Shown here piece after piece: positions 17,490 through 26,605 of a DNA stretch of 64,000 bases. Source of the stretch: Bowmanella sp. JS7-9. GTDB taxonomy: Bacteria > Pseudomonadota > Gammaproteobacteria > Enterobacterales > Alteromonadaceae. Each line of letters begins with the position of its first letter. The first letter of the stretch is position 1. A program made the translations under genes and the position numbers. Under the pieces are notes generated by a model that was given only the letters and a program-made list of their open reading frames with translations, was not told where the DNA came from and ran no database searches. The stretch spans positions 367,172 through 431,171 of the forward strand of contig NZ_JXSY01000018.1 of assembly GCF_004329715.1 (NCBI RefSeq), given 5' to 3'.

Positions 17490-18716
17490 ATGCGCAGCAT
17501 ATTGGTAGGTTGTTCGTTGGCGTTTGTCAGTCAGTTGCTTTGGGCGAATGCTGAATTTGATGAAGCCAGATTAAGTCTGAGCCCACCGCAACCCGCTGAT
17601 CACTCCACGCCATTTATCAGTTGTCCGGTTACCTCGACCGAGCGGCAGGACTATACCAGTAGTGCCCAGGCCCAATACCAGCAATCAGGATGGGAACAAC
17701 GCATCAGCCTTGCACGGGACTTTTTCCCGACACAGGAGGATAGCCGCATTCTGATGATCGACATTGCCCGGCGCGAGGGCGAGCCGGTCTATCGATATTT
17801 GTCTGATGGAAAAGAAGATCAGCTTTACGAGCCCTGGAGCTCTTCAAAAATCATGGCCTTCACCGCTGCGGTCAGTCGGCTGCGACGTGACACATCGGCA
17901 TCACCTGTTTTGGTCGGGCAGGTAGCGCTGGGAGATCTGATTACCAGTCTTAATTCCTACGCATCGTCCGGTTTGGCGGACGGTGACTCAAACGCGATCG
18001 CTACCTATTTTCTGAATGTCGCCGGGCGGGATGAAGCGACGGCGTTGCTGCACGATAATTGGTTAAAGCTGGCCAATCCGGCCGTTCGTCTGCGCGGTGC
18101 TTATGGCAGCGTGGCGTTTGCGCCAGAGCCCAATGTGTGGTTGGCCGGGGGACAATCTCATAAGCTATCAGCGTATCAGCAAAGTAGCGATGATCCCGGA
18201 TTTCAGCCGTATCGATGTGATACGTGTGGCTTAACCGGCAACAAACCGCAGACGACCCTGGCTCAGGCAGAGGGATTACGACGTTTAGCGATGTTCGATG
18301 ACGAGCCTCAAACCCGTCCGCCCGGCTTGACGCGCGCAGATATCCTCACCCTGCTGTACGGTGATAAGCCCCATCTTGATGGGGGCATGATGGCTGGTAT
18401 TAGTCAGCTCATCCATACCGGATTGGCCACGCATTTACCCACAGTGGGGGATGCGAAAAGTAAATTGGATGCCGTGGCACCGGGATGGCGTGTTTGGCAA
18501 AAAATTGGTTGGGGGCCGAGCGAAACCCGCGGGGCGGGGGAAATGGTGATGCTCGCCCATATTTGTTTGCCGGCTTATCAGGGAGGCAGGGCGGTGACTC
18601 TTGCTGCACAGGCAAGTTATCCTGATGCGACGGAGGCGTCGGTGTATCAGGCTGCCCGCATACTGCAACGCAGACTTGACGATGCCTTTGGACGTTGGTT
18701 ACGAATTGAACATTGA
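17490..18716 (+). CDS. Exported serine hydrolase of the class A beta-lactamase/PBP fold
   Basis: 408-residue periplasmic protein, signal peptide 1-21 (LLWANA|EF). Active-site elements of the penicillin-recognising fold: SSSK at 117-120 (Ser117, Lys120), a KIG triad at 338-340, and at the SDN position the sequence DSN (166-168), in which the first Ser is replaced by Asp. A CDTC pair near 243-246 may form a disulfide. This layout is unlike true class A beta-lactamases and suggests a D,D-peptidase, or a hydrolase of stem peptides, rather than antibiotic resistance. Start: ATG at 17490 after GGGGGA, with the signal sequence beginning here. It heads the salvage gene series but is separated by 62 bases from the next gene. 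Confidence 0.75.
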   Translation: MRSILVGCSLAFVSQLLWANAEFDEARLSLSPPQPADHSTPFISCPVTSTERQDYTSSAQAQYQQSGWEQRISLARDFFPTQEDSRILMIDIARREGEPVYRYLSDGKEDQLYEPWSSSKIMAFTAAVSRLRRDTSASPVLVGQVALGDLITSLNSYASSGLADGDSNAIATYFLNVAGRDEATALLHDNWLKLANPAVRLRGAYGSVAFAPEPNVWLAGGQSHKLSAYQQSSDDPGFQPYRCDTCGLTGNKPQTTLAQAEGLRRLAMFDDEPQTRPPGLTRADILTLLYGDKPHLDGGMMAGISQLIHTGLATHLPTVGDAKSKLDAVAPGWRVWQKIGWGPSETRGAGEMVMLAHICLPAYQGGRAVTLAAQASYPDATEASVYQAARILQRRLDDAFGRWLRIEH

Positions 18717-18727
18717 AGACTTGTAAA

Positions 18728-18740
18728 AATAAAATATTCC
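18728..18740 (+). promoter_or_regulatory. Candidate operator box 2 (AATAAAATATT element)
   Basis: AATAAAATATTCC, sharing 11 consecutive bases plus the trailing CCAA with the box at 17450, lies 38 bases before the NlpC/P60 gene in a 62-base AT-rich gap. It may mark a second promoter or operator inside the locus. Confidence 0.3.
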
Positions 18741-18778
18741 AACATAATCAATCAAAAACAAATAAAGAATTATAGTTA

Positions 18779-20164
18779 ATGTCTAACCGTACTGTTGCCT
18801 GGTGGCTAAATCTTGCTGCGCTGCTGTTGTCCTGTGCAGGGCACGCGGCTGAGAACTCGTTAAAAACAACAGATGTTCCGTTAGTGAAAGAGAGCCATCT
18901 TCGGGCATCTCATTGGATGGGGAATGCTGAGAGTGTGCTGATGACCACTGAGCAAATACAAGCTTTTAACCAACAGTTATTCCAGCATAATCCATATATG
19001 CAACAACCCCTGCAGTTGCCGGATAGCCTGAGTCGTGAGCAATTGCTGGCAAAAATTGAATCTATCAGTGCTATTCCTTCCAGTGCGCGTTTCTACCCGG
19101 ATGGTCGGCAGTTGACGGAGCAGGACTTTGCTAATTATCGCGCCATGTTGAATCTTGCTGCGGTCCAACAGCACAACCCGATTCAGTTTGGATTAGTGGT
19201 CAGGCGCAGTGCATTGCGCACCTTTCCCACCTCAGACAGGGTGCTGAACAGTGAAATGGATGCCGATCTGGATCGTTTTCAGGAGTCGGCTGTATTTCCT
19301 GCGGAACCGGTGGCCATATTACATCGCAGTGGTGATGGTCATTGGCTGCTGGTACAAAATTATCACTATATCGCGTGGATGCGTGCCACAGATGTTGCTA
19401 TAGGTGAGCGCGACGAGATACGTCAATACCATCAACAATCCGATACATTGGTGATCACCGGTGCGCGGGTATTTACTGCCTTTGTGCCGCAACAGCCGCA
19501 AATTTCGCAAGTGCAGTTAGACATGGGGGTCAGGATCCCACTGGTGCAGGATGTGCCGGTCGACGTGCATGGTCAGAATCCCTATGCCAGTTATGTCGTA
19601 TCCCTACCGGTGCGCAATGAGTTCGGACGTTTGGTTTTTGCAACAGCGCTGATTGGTAAAACCCAGGATGTCCATCGGGGATACCTGCCTATGACCCGGG
19701 ATAATATCTTAGCGCAGGCATTTAAATTTCTCGGCGAGCGCTATGGCTGGGGGCACGATTATAATGGTCGTGATTGCACCGGATTCATCGGTGAAATATA
19801 TAAAACGTTCGGTCTGCTAATGCCGCGCAACTCCGGGCAACAGGGGCAGGGTGAATACGGGTTAAACTGGCGTTTTTCGCCCAACAGCGCCGAGCGTGTC
19901 ACCCAACAACTGAAAGCCCTGCAAGTCGGTGATCTGATTTATATACCCGGCCATGTGATGATGTATATCGGTGAGGAAGATGGCCAACCCTATGTCATTC
20001 ATGATGTTAAAGGCCTGGCCTATCCGCTGGCCAATGGTGAATTCTATCGGGGCACGCTCAATGGCGTGTCGGTTACACCTGTTTTACCGCTGCATCTTAG
20101 CCCGACTACCCGATATATTGACCGCGTATACGCCATCAAACGTTTAATGGACGTTACACCATGA
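18779..20164 (+). CDS. NlpC/P60 endopeptidase with SH3 domains (YkfC-type)
   Basis: Predicted gamma-D-glutamyl-L-diamino acid endopeptidase that cuts stem peptides between D-Glu and meso-DAP, releasing L-Ala-D-Glu. 461 residues: signal peptide (about 1-24, GHAA|EN), N-terminal stabilising region and bacterial SH3 domains (about 90-300, SARFYPDGR, HWLLVQNYHYIAWMRATD), then the NlpC/P60 domain with RDCTGFIGEIY (Cys333), GHVMMYIG (His392) and YVIHDV (His408). An architecture of this kind is known from YkfC/EcgDPI, which need a free L-Ala N-terminus, so it acts after an amidase. It overlaps the next gene by four bases (ATGA), the epimerase using the product. Confidence 0.88.
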   Translation: MSNRTVAWWLNLAALLLSCAGHAAENSLKTTDVPLVKESHLRASHWMGNAESVLMTTEQIQAFNQQLFQHNPYMQQPLQLPDSLSREQLLAKIESISAIPSSARFYPDGRQLTEQDFANYRAMLNLAAVQQHNPIQFGLVVRRSALRTFPTSDRVLNSEMDADLDRFQESAVFPAEPVAILHRSGDGHWLLVQNYHYIAWMRATDVAIGERDEIRQYHQQSDTLVITGARVFTAFVPQQPQISQVQLDMGVRIPLVQDVPVDVHGQNPYASYVVSLPVRNEFGRLVFATALIGKTQDVHRGYLPMTRDNILAQAFKFLGERYGWGHDYNGRDCTGFIGEIYKTFGLLMPRNSGQQGQGEYGLNWRFSPNSAERVTQQLKALQVGDLIYIPGHVMMYIGEEDGQPYVIHDVKGLAYPLANGEFYRGTLNGVSVTPVLPLHLSPTTRYIDRVYAIKRLMDVTP

Positions 20165-21264
20165 TTATCCGCAAGCTCGAGTTGGCGTGGCTGCGGGTGC
20201 CGCTAATTACGCCTTTTAAAACCGCCTTGCGCACGGTAGACGCGATTCACGATCTCGTGGTGATTTTACATGGTGACGGCGGGAAGCGAGGATTCGGTTC
20301 TGCGCCATCCACACCATTAATCACTGGCGACACCCACGCGTCGGTCATTGCCGCCATTGAACAGGTATTGGTAAAAGTGGTGGTAGGTCGCGATATCGCA
20401 GACTTAACCCTGCTGTGCCAGCAAGTTCAGTGGGCTATGCCGCACAACAGCAGTGCCAAGGCCGCGCTGGAAATCGCCATGTATGATCTGGCTGCGCAGG
20501 ACATGGGCTTACCACTTTATAAAATGCTGGGTGGACAACATCCCCAACTGACCACGGATATCACCATCAGTGTCGATCATCAGGCTAAAATGCTGAGCGA
20601 TTGTCAGGCCGCACTGGCGAGAGGCTTTACCACCCTGAAAATAAAGGTCGGCCGCGACAGCCAGCAGGATTTGGCCAACATTCTGGCAATTTATGGGTTG
20701 GTCGATGGACGCGCCAGCCTGCGACTGGATGTCAATCAGGGGTGGACAGAAGCGCAAACCATTGCACATATGCAACAGTTGGAAGCCGAGGGGGTTGAGC
20801 TGGAATTGGTCGAGCAACCGGTGGACTATCGGGATATCGAGGGCATGGCAAGAATCTGCCGTGCTATATCCACGCCTGTGATGGCAGATGAAAGTGCGTT
20901 TTCTGTGGGCGATGTGCAGCGCATCATTGCCCTTCAAGCCGCAGATATTATTAACATCAAGCTGATGAAAACCGGTGGGATCAGTCAGGCGATTGCGATT
21001 GCAGAATTGGCTCATGAGCATAATTTACCCTGTATGATGGGCTGTATGCTTGAAGGCAGTATCGGTGTGGCCGCCGCGGCGCATTTGGTCAGTGGCTACA
21101 GTGACAGTATCAGCCTGATCGATTTGGATGGCCCTACGCTGGGCAGATTTGACCCGGTACTGGGCGGTGCAAGCTTCGATAATGCCAGCATTGAATTGAG
21201 TGACCAGCCCGGACTGGGTATTGAACATATTCAGGGATTGGAGGAGTTTAGATGTTTCGAATAG
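20161..21264 (+). CDS. L-Ala-D/L-Glu epimerase (enolase superfamily)
   Basis: Cytosolic muconate-lactonising subgroup enzyme of 367 residues; the likely reaction is epimerisation of L-Ala-D-Glu to L-Ala-L-Glu (YcjG/YkfB). Catalytic residues of dipeptide epimerases are present: KxK in TTLKIKVG (Lys160, Lys162), metal ligands Asp190 (LDVNQGW), Glu218 (LVEQPVD) and Asp243 (MADESAF), and the second-half Lys in NIKLMKTGG (Lys267/270). GCMLEGSIG is the usual C-terminal loop. Its translational coupling to the YkfC-type endopeptidase supports the assignment. The dipeptide must be imported; no dedicated dipeptide transporter lies in the locus. Confidence 0.9.
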   Translation: MIIRKLELAWLRVPLITPFKTALRTVDAIHDLVVILHGDGGKRGFGSAPSTPLITGDTHASVIAAIEQVLVKVVVGRDIADLTLLCQQVQWAMPHNSSAKAALEIAMYDLAAQDMGLPLYKMLGGQHPQLTTDITISVDHQAKMLSDCQAALARGFTTLKIKVGRDSQQDLANILAIYGLVDGRASLRLDVNQGWTEAQTIAHMQQLEAEGVELELVEQPVDYRDIEGMARICRAISTPVMADESAFSVGDVQRIIALQAADIINIKLMKTGGISQAIAIAELAHEHNLPCMMGCMLEGSIGVAAAAHLVSGYSDSISLIDLDGPTLGRFDPVLGGASFDNASIELSDQPGLGIEHIQGLEEFRCFE

Positions 21265-22013
21265 GGTTCTGGCTGCTGTTATTGGGCCTGCAGGGTTGCG
21301 TGGGGCACGGTTTGCAGCATAACCAGACGATGCTCACTGAAACCGGTCAGCTCGTGGTGGTCGTCGCCGACCATTGGGATTCACCCGTTGCGCAAATGTA
21401 TACCTTTCAGGCAAATGGGTCTGGCTGGCAAGCGACAGATATAACAGGTGACGTAAATATTGGTCGCAATGGCCTGGCCTGGGGGATAGGTTTGCATCCG
21501 TCACAAACGGGATTACACAAGCAGGAAGGTGATGGCCGTGCGCCGGCAGGAGTCTTTGCATTAGGTGATGCGTTTGGCTATCTGCAATCAGTTAATACCG
21601 GGCTGAATTATGCGGCTATGCAAGCAGGGGACTATTGCATCGATGTGAACGGCTCGCCCTATTACAACCAAATTGTGAATCAACAATCGGTGGGTGATGC
21701 GGTCGTGGCTGAGTCAACCGAACCTATGCGTCGGGACATTCATAAACAGCAGAATATTTATAAAAAAGGCATTGTGGTTCAGCACAATCCGGCCAATTTA
21801 TCTGGCCAGGGCAGCTGTATATTTATGCACTTGTGGTTTGGGCCGAATGTTGCGACAGCAGGCTGCACATCTATGCCTGAAGCGCGCATGGATGCATTGT
21901 TACATTGGCTGGATGCCGGTCAGAATCCTCGTATGGTGCTATTGACACGGGATGCCTATCAAAATCGGCGAATTATTTGGGGCTTACCCCAATTGCCTGG
22001 AGATGAGAAGTAA
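21252..22013 (+). CDS. YkuD-fold lipoprotein (L,D-transpeptidase/L,D-carboxypeptidase-like)
   Basis: 253-residue lipoprotein with lipobox LQGC (Cys16). The YkuD signature is present in the C-terminal third: GSCIFMHLWFG (His193) and ATAGCTSM (catalytic Cys205). The earlier EGDGRAPAGVF segment is also typical of the family. Members crosslink peptidoglycan, attach Braun lipoprotein or, as in Helicobacter Csd6, act as L,D-carboxypeptidases. In this operon, between the epimerase and the transporter, trimming D-Ala from tetrapeptides before YkfC action is the most sensible role (inference). The start overlaps the epimerase by 13 bases. Confidence 0.8.
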   Translation: MFRIGFWLLLLGLQGCVGHGLQHNQTMLTETGQLVVVVADHWDSPVAQMYTFQANGSGWQATDITGDVNIGRNGLAWGIGLHPSQTGLHKQEGDGRAPAGVFALGDAFGYLQSVNTGLNYAAMQAGDYCIDVNGSPYYNQIVNQQSVGDAVVAESTEPMRRDIHKQQNIYKKGIVVQHNPANLSGQGSCIFMHLWFGPNVATAGCTSMPEARMDALLHWLDAGQNPRMVLLTRDAYQNRRIIWGLPQLPGDEK

Positions 22014-22015
22014 CC

Positions 22016-23602
22016 ATGCAGCATTTCACAAGTCTCGATTATCTGGTTTTTGCCGCATACGGTTTGCTGTTACTGGTTAGTGGCTGGTGGTTTAGTCGTG
22101 CCCGGGCTGTCAGTAGCAGTGACTATTTTTTGGGTGGCAAGACCATGCCGACCTGGATGGTGGCCATTTCTGTGCTGGCCACGTCGCAATCTGCCGCAAC
22201 ATTTCTGGGTGGTCCTGATCAGGGCTATCAGGGCGACATTAGCTATTTAGCGACCAATTTGGGTGCGCTTGTCGCCGCACTTTTTGTTATGCGTTTTTTG
22301 ATCCCACGCTTTTACCAACTCAAAGTGTTTACCGTCTATGAACTATTGCAACAACGCTTTGGCAGTGCGGCTAAAACGCAGGCTGGCCTGATGTATCTGT
22401 GTGGACGGGTATTTGCCAGCGGAGCCCGCTTATATATGGCGGCTTTGGCGGTAGCGATGATCTTATATGGCAACATTCAGCCAACTTCAGTGATGGCTGC
22501 CATTGGTATTCTGGCGATTGTGGGTTTGTTATATACCGTTATCGGCGGTATTCGCAGTGTGATTTATTCGGATGTTATTCAGTGTGCAGTTTACGTGTCC
22601 GCGGCGTTGGCTGTGGTTTATTACCTGTTGACGAATATTCCACTGACGTTCAGTGAGATGCTTGATGCATTGCAGCACACCCCGCAAGGCACGTCGAAGC
22701 TTGCGTTGATCAAGACCAGTTGGGATACCTCGCCGGCTGGCGTATTTAATTTGTGGTCGGTATTCACTGGCTTTGTATTGCTCAATATTGCCGCGTTTGG
22801 ACTGGATCAGGATATGACTCAGCGGGTACTGACCTGTAAAAACGCTCGGGAGGGCAGTAAAGCCATGTTGATGTCGGTGATTCTGGTGATCCCGGTGATG
22901 GCGTTGTTTATTCTGATCGGGTTATTGCTCTATCTGGTTTACCAGCGTCCTGACCTGATGACTAACGGCAACGAGCCCGTATCTCAGCTATTCGAAGGCG
23001 AGAAAATCACCATATTTATGTATTACCTGCTGCACGAGATCCCAGCGGGCATTAAGGCGCTGGTGACAATTGGCATCATTGCCGCCGCGTTGTCGACCCT
23101 CAACAGTGGCCTCAACTCCATGTCTTCGGTGTTAATTCAGGATCTGTATCGTCCATGGCGCGCGCGGCAGGGTAAGGCGTTGGACGAATCGCAGGCGGTG
23201 TTTGCCGGGCAATGGGGCATGGTATTAATGGCGCTGTTACTTGGTTTGATGGCGGCACTGTGTTTTTACTGGCAACGCTATACCGATATGCCGTTACTGA
23301 ATTTTGCCCTGAGTGTCATGGTGTTTTCCTACAGTGGTTTATTGGGGGTGTACTTTACGGCGTTATTCACGCGTCGTGGCAGCCCCCGCTCAGTGTGGCT
23401 GGCGTTGTTGGCGGGATTTCTGTCAACCCTGTTCTGGCAGCCCTATGTGCAGGCATTGTTGTTACCCGAGCACTGGCAAATGAATATTGGATTTACCTGG
23501 CAACTGTGTATCGGCACGCTGGTGTCGTCGACCGTATGTTTACTGGGCTGCAGCGAAAGTGCTAGCATCCGTCGCCCTGCAGGGAATGAGGTAGTCTCAT
23601 GA
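22016..23602 (+). CDS. Sodium/solute symporter (SSS family), predicted MurNAc or muropeptide importer
   Basis: 528-residue inner-membrane symporter with about 13 transmembrane helices. Family features include SSSDYFLGGKTMPTWMVAISVLATSQSAATFLGG in TM1-2 (sodium site region), GGIRSVIYSDVIQ, AFGLDQDMTQRVLTCKNAREG, and ALSTLNSGLNSMSSV in TM8, which holds the conserved Ser/Asn sodium ligands. It is followed with a four-base overlap by the kinase and then murQ; a transporter-kinase-etherase order is also that of the Tannerella forsythia murTKQ operon, so MurNAc is the most likely substrate. Sialic acid or other amino sugars cannot be excluded by sequence. Confidence 0.88.
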   Translation: MQHFTSLDYLVFAAYGLLLLVSGWWFSRARAVSSSDYFLGGKTMPTWMVAISVLATSQSAATFLGGPDQGYQGDISYLATNLGALVAALFVMRFLIPRFYQLKVFTVYELLQQRFGSAAKTQAGLMYLCGRVFASGARLYMAALAVAMILYGNIQPTSVMAAIGILAIVGLLYTVIGGIRSVIYSDVIQCAVYVSAALAVVYYLLTNIPLTFSEMLDALQHTPQGTSKLALIKTSWDTSPAGVFNLWSVFTGFVLLNIAAFGLDQDMTQRVLTCKNAREGSKAMLMSVILVIPVMALFILIGLLLYLVYQRPDLMTNGNEPVSQLFEGEKITIFMYYLLHEIPAGIKALVTIGIIAAALSTLNSGLNSMSSVLIQDLYRPWRARQGKALDESQAVFAGQWGMVLMALLLGLMAALCFYWQRYTDMPLLNFALSVMVFSYSGLLGVYFTALFTRRGSPRSVWLALLAGFLSTLFWQPYVQALLLPEHWQMNIGFTWQLCIGTLVSSTVCLLGCSESASIRRPAGNEVVS

Positions 23603-24492
23603 CAAACCATAACACATTAATTTTAGGTATAGATGGCGGTGGCAGTAAGACGCTGGCGCGTTTGTGCGAACCTGACGGCCAGATAGTGGCAGAAAAAGTC
23701 GCCGGCCCCTCATCCCTGACCAACAACCTCGACAGCGCCTGTACTTTGTTACGCCGATTGATTGATGAACTGTGCCTGGAAAACGCGGTTAACCCTGCGC
23801 AATTGCATGTAATGGCCGGTCTTGCCGGCGGTGGCAGCACATCCCGGGTGAAGCATTTACTGGCTCAGTTGCCGCAGGATCTTGCATCTGTACGCATCGC
23901 CACGGATGCGACGACTTCGTTATATGGTGCAAACAATGGCAAACCTGTGTGTATCGTTGCACTGGGTACCGGATCTGTGGCCGCACGATTAAACAAAGAT
24001 GGCACCGAAACCTTGCAGGGCGGCTGGGGATTCATCGCCGGCGATGAGGGTAGCGGTGCAAAATTGGGCCTCAGTGCCGTAAAAGCATTACTGCGGGAGA
24101 TTGATCGATATCAACGCCCTTGCAGCGCTTTGGGCAGAGCGATTGCATCAGTGACGGGGGATAGTCGTACGCAATTACTGGGCTGGATTGCCGAGGCGAA
24201 CCCTGCCAGATACGCGGCATTGGCTCCACGGGTGTTGGCCGTCGCAGATCTGTGTGCGGCAGCACAAGAAGTGGTCGCCCAGCACGTGAACGCAGTAGTG
24301 AATATGATCAATGATATCTGCGAAGGGAATAATTACCCTGTGACCTTATTGGGTGGACTTGCCAGCGCTACTTACGCATGGTTACCCGCGTCTGTGCAGA
24401 ATGTATTAACAGATCCTGTCGGCACCTCTTTGGATGGGGCGTGCTGGCTGGCAAAGCAGCAGCTGCTGTCACAACCTTCTCAGGTGAGCTAA
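23599..24492 (+). CDS. murK: N-acetylmuramic acid/GlcNAc kinase, BadF/BcrA ATPase family (MurK-like)
   Basis: Cytosolic sugar kinase of 297 residues from the ASKHA superfamily. Motifs: [13 protein letters not shown] (phosphate 1), [22 protein letters not shown] (catalytic Asp region), [10 protein letters not shown] (phosphate 2), and [17 protein letters not shown] (adenosine region). Homologues phosphorylate MurNAc and/or GlcNAc at O6 (Clostridium and Tannerella MurK). Because there is no PTS transporter in the locus, this enzyme would supply MurNAc-6-P for MurQ, the next gene, whose start overlaps its stop (TAATG). The assignment to MurNAc rests on this context. Confidence 0.87.
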   Translation: MTNHNTLILGIDGGGSKTLARLCEPDGQIVAEKVAGPSSLTNNLDSACTLLRRLIDELCLENAVNPAQLHVMAGLAGGGSTSRVKHLLAQLPQDLASVRIATDATTSLYGANNGKPVCIVALGTGSVAARLNKDGTETLQGGWGFIAGDEGSGAKLGLSAVKALLREIDRYQRPCSALGRAIASVTGDSRTQLLGWIAEANPARYAALAPRVLAVADLCAAAQEVVAQHVNAVVNMINDICEGNNYPVTLLGGLASATYAWLPASVQNVLTDPVGTSLDGACWLAKQQLLSQPSQVS

Positions 24493-25430
24493 TGATGCAA
24501 AAAACCGCAACCCGTGACGCCTTGATTGAACAGCTTGGGCATATTGTTTCCGAGGGACAAAATCCTGATACGTTGGATATTGATCTGCTTGATACCCATG
24601 CACTGCTGGTCAAATTAAATCAGGAAGATTTTAAGGTACCTCAAGCGGTAAAGGCTGCACTGCCGCAAATCGTGCAGGCAGTGGATACGATTGTCGATGC
24701 CCTGAAAAGCGGCGGCCGTCTGTTTTATATTGGCGCTGGCACCAGCGGCCGTTTGGGGGTGCTGGATGCAGTTGAATGTCCCCCTACGTTTAGCGTTTCC
24801 CATGAACTGGTGCAGGGCGTGCTGGCGGGTGGTGAGAAAGCCATGTTTAAAGCGGTAGAAGGCGCAGAGGATAACGGCGATTTGGCTATTCAGGATCTGC
24901 GTGGCAGAGAGCTGACGGCGCGGGATGTGGTAGTAGGCATTGCCGCTAGCGGTCGCACACCCTACGCCATTGCAGGCGTTGAATATGCCGCTTCGCTGGG
25001 CTGTCGCACCATTGGTATCAGTTGTTCACCGGATTCTGCATTAGGCCAGGCATCCCATATCGATATTGCGGTCGTCGTTGGACCTGAAGCATTGACCGGC
25101 TCTACCCGAATGAAGTCCGGCTCTGCCCAGAAAATGGTGCTGAATATGTTAACCACCGCCAGCATGATTCGTCTTGGCAAAAGCTACCGTAATCTGATGG
25201 TGGATGTGAATGCCAGTAATGAGAAGTTACGTGCCCGGGCGGTGCGGATTGTCATGCAGGCAACCGATTGTGACAAACACACCGCCAATGAGGCACTGGC
25301 CGAAGCCGATAATAATGCCAAGCTCGCCATTTTACTGGTGTTAACCGGGGTCGGTGCTGAGCAGGGTAAGAAGATGTTACAGCAGGCTAATGGCTTTTTA
25401 CGTCAGGCGGTAGAGAGCAACGGCCGATGA
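24492..25430 (+). CDS. murQ: N-acetylmuramic acid 6-phosphate etherase MurQ
   Basis: Cleaves the lactyl ether of MurNAc-6-P giving GlcNAc-6-P and D-lactate. 312 residues with a SIS fold: [20 protein letters not shown] contains the first catalytic Glu and [11 protein letters not shown] the second; [10 protein letters not shown] and [12 protein letters not shown] are the sugar-phosphate loops. The C-terminal helical region ([19 protein letters not shown]) matches E. coli MurQ. The ATG at 24492 overlaps the kinase stop codon and has GGTGAG upstream; longer readings into the kinase gene have no homology. Confidence 0.96.
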   Translation: MMQKTATRDALIEQLGHIVSEGQNPDTLDIDLLDTHALLVKLNQEDFKVPQAVKAALPQIVQAVDTIVDALKSGGRLFYIGAGTSGRLGVLDAVECPPTFSVSHELVQGVLAGGEKAMFKAVEGAEDNGDLAIQDLRGRELTARDVVVGIAASGRTPYAIAGVEYAASLGCRTIGISCSPDSALGQASHIDIAVVVGPEALTGSTRMKSGSAQKMVLNMLTTASMIRLGKSYRNLMVDVNASNEKLRARAVRIVMQATDCDKHTANEALAEADNNAKLAILLVLTGVGAEQGKKMLQQANGFLRQAVESNGR

Positions 25431-26605
25431 GAGGCTGCATCGGCATTCTCTGTGTCTGGCTGTTAGCGTTATGTCAGCCGGTTACGGCGCGTCCTGCTAT
25501 TGAGATTGGGGCTGAGCGTAGTGCACTGTACCTGCCCATGCTAAAGGGCAAAGTGGGGCTGGTGGTGAATCAGACCTCGCGGGTTGGACAGCAACATTTA
25601 CTGGACTATTTACTGGCACAGGGTGTGGATGTTCGCATGGTGTTTGCGCCTGAACACGGTTTTCGTGGCGAAGCCGATGCGGGAGCGCACATCAGTGACG
25701 GCGTAGATGAACGCACCGGCGTGCCTATCGTGTCGATTTATGGCCAGAATAAAAAGCCCGGCAAGGATGTCATGTCACAACTGGATTGGGTGATATTCGA
25801 TATTCAGGATGTCGGGGCACGCTTTTACACTTATATCAGCTCGATGCATTACATGATGGAAACCGCCGCGGAAAATCATGTGCGTTTTATGGTGTTGGAC
25901 AGACCCAATCCAAATGGTAGTTATGTGCGCGGCCCGATCCGTGAGGACGCCTTTACCTCATTTGTGGGGATGCATCCTATTCCGCTGCTGCACGGCATGA
26001 CAGTGGGAGAACTGGCACAAATGATTAACGGTGAAGGCTGGTTGGCCGGGCACGTTCAGGTTGATCTGACCGTGATTCCTATGCGCCACTATCAACGTTC
26101 GCAACCCTATTCCTTGCCAGTGTCCCCAAGCCCTAATTTGCCAAATGATAGCGCAATTGCCTTGTATCCTTCATTGTGCCTGTTTGAACCCACAACGGTT
26201 AGCGTTGGACGTGGTACGCCCTTTCCGTTTCAGGTTATTGGTCACCCGCAGGTTGCTTTAGGACCGTTTGAATTCACCCCTGTGTCGGGCGCTGGCGCGG
26301 CTAAGCCGAAATGGCAGGACACGGCATTGCAGGGTATCGATTTACGCCAGTCATCTATTCATGGGCTGGATCTGACTTTGCTGGTATCCACTTACCAAGC
26401 CATTACAGCCAAAGGCTTGCCGTTTTTTACCTCAGAAAGCTTCTTTGACAAGCTGGCGGGTACCGACAAACTGCGTAAAGCGCTGGTTGCCGGGCAAAGT
26501 GCCGGCCAAATCGAGGCTAGCTGGCAGCAGGGCGAAGCGCACTTTATGCAGCAACGGCAACCTTATCTGTTGTATGACTTAATTGCGTCTGAAATCGCCA
26601 ATTAA
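25427..26605 (+). CDS. namZ: Exo-beta-N-acetylmuramidase NamZ (DUF1343, GH171)
   Basis: Removes terminal MurNAc from the non-reducing end of peptide-free glycan strands. 392 residues; signal peptide (about 1-22, PVTA|RP) implies export. Family blocks: [25 protein letters not shown] (with the proposed catalytic Glu), [41 protein letters not shown], and [14 protein letters not shown]. Overlaps murQ by four bases. It would work with NagZ, which supplies MurNAc-terminated ends, and feed the symporter and kinase upstream. It converges with murR, their 3' ends overlapping by 27 bases. Confidence 0.93.
   Translation: MRGCIGILCVWLLALCQPVTARPAIEIGAERSALYLPMLKGKVGLVVNQTSRVGQQHLLDYLLAQGVDVRMVFAPEHGFRGEADAGAHISDGVDERTGVPIVSIYGQNKKPGKDVMSQLDWVIFDIQDVGARFYTYISSMHYMMETAAENHVRFMVLDRPNPNGSYVRGPIREDAFTSFVGMHPIPLLHGMTVGELAQMINGEGWLAGHVQVDLTVIPMRHYQRSQPYSLPVSPSPNLPNDSAIALYPSLCLFEPTTVSVGRGTPFPFQVIGHPQVALGPFEFTPVSGAGAAKPKWQDTALQGIDLRQSSIHGLDLTLLVSTYQAITAKGLPFFTSESFFDKLAGTDKLRKALVAGQSAGQIEASWQQGEAHFMQQRQPYLLYDLIASEIAN

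Noticed and set aside
17490..18716. Class A beta-lactamase resistance gene
   Set aside because: The SDN motif is changed, the class A Glu166-type loop is not recognisable, and the operon context is peptidoglycan salvage.
24378..24491. Longer form of MurQ starting inside the kinase gene
   Set aside because: The extension overlaps the conserved kinase C-terminus; the TAATG junction at 24492 gives the normal MurQ start.
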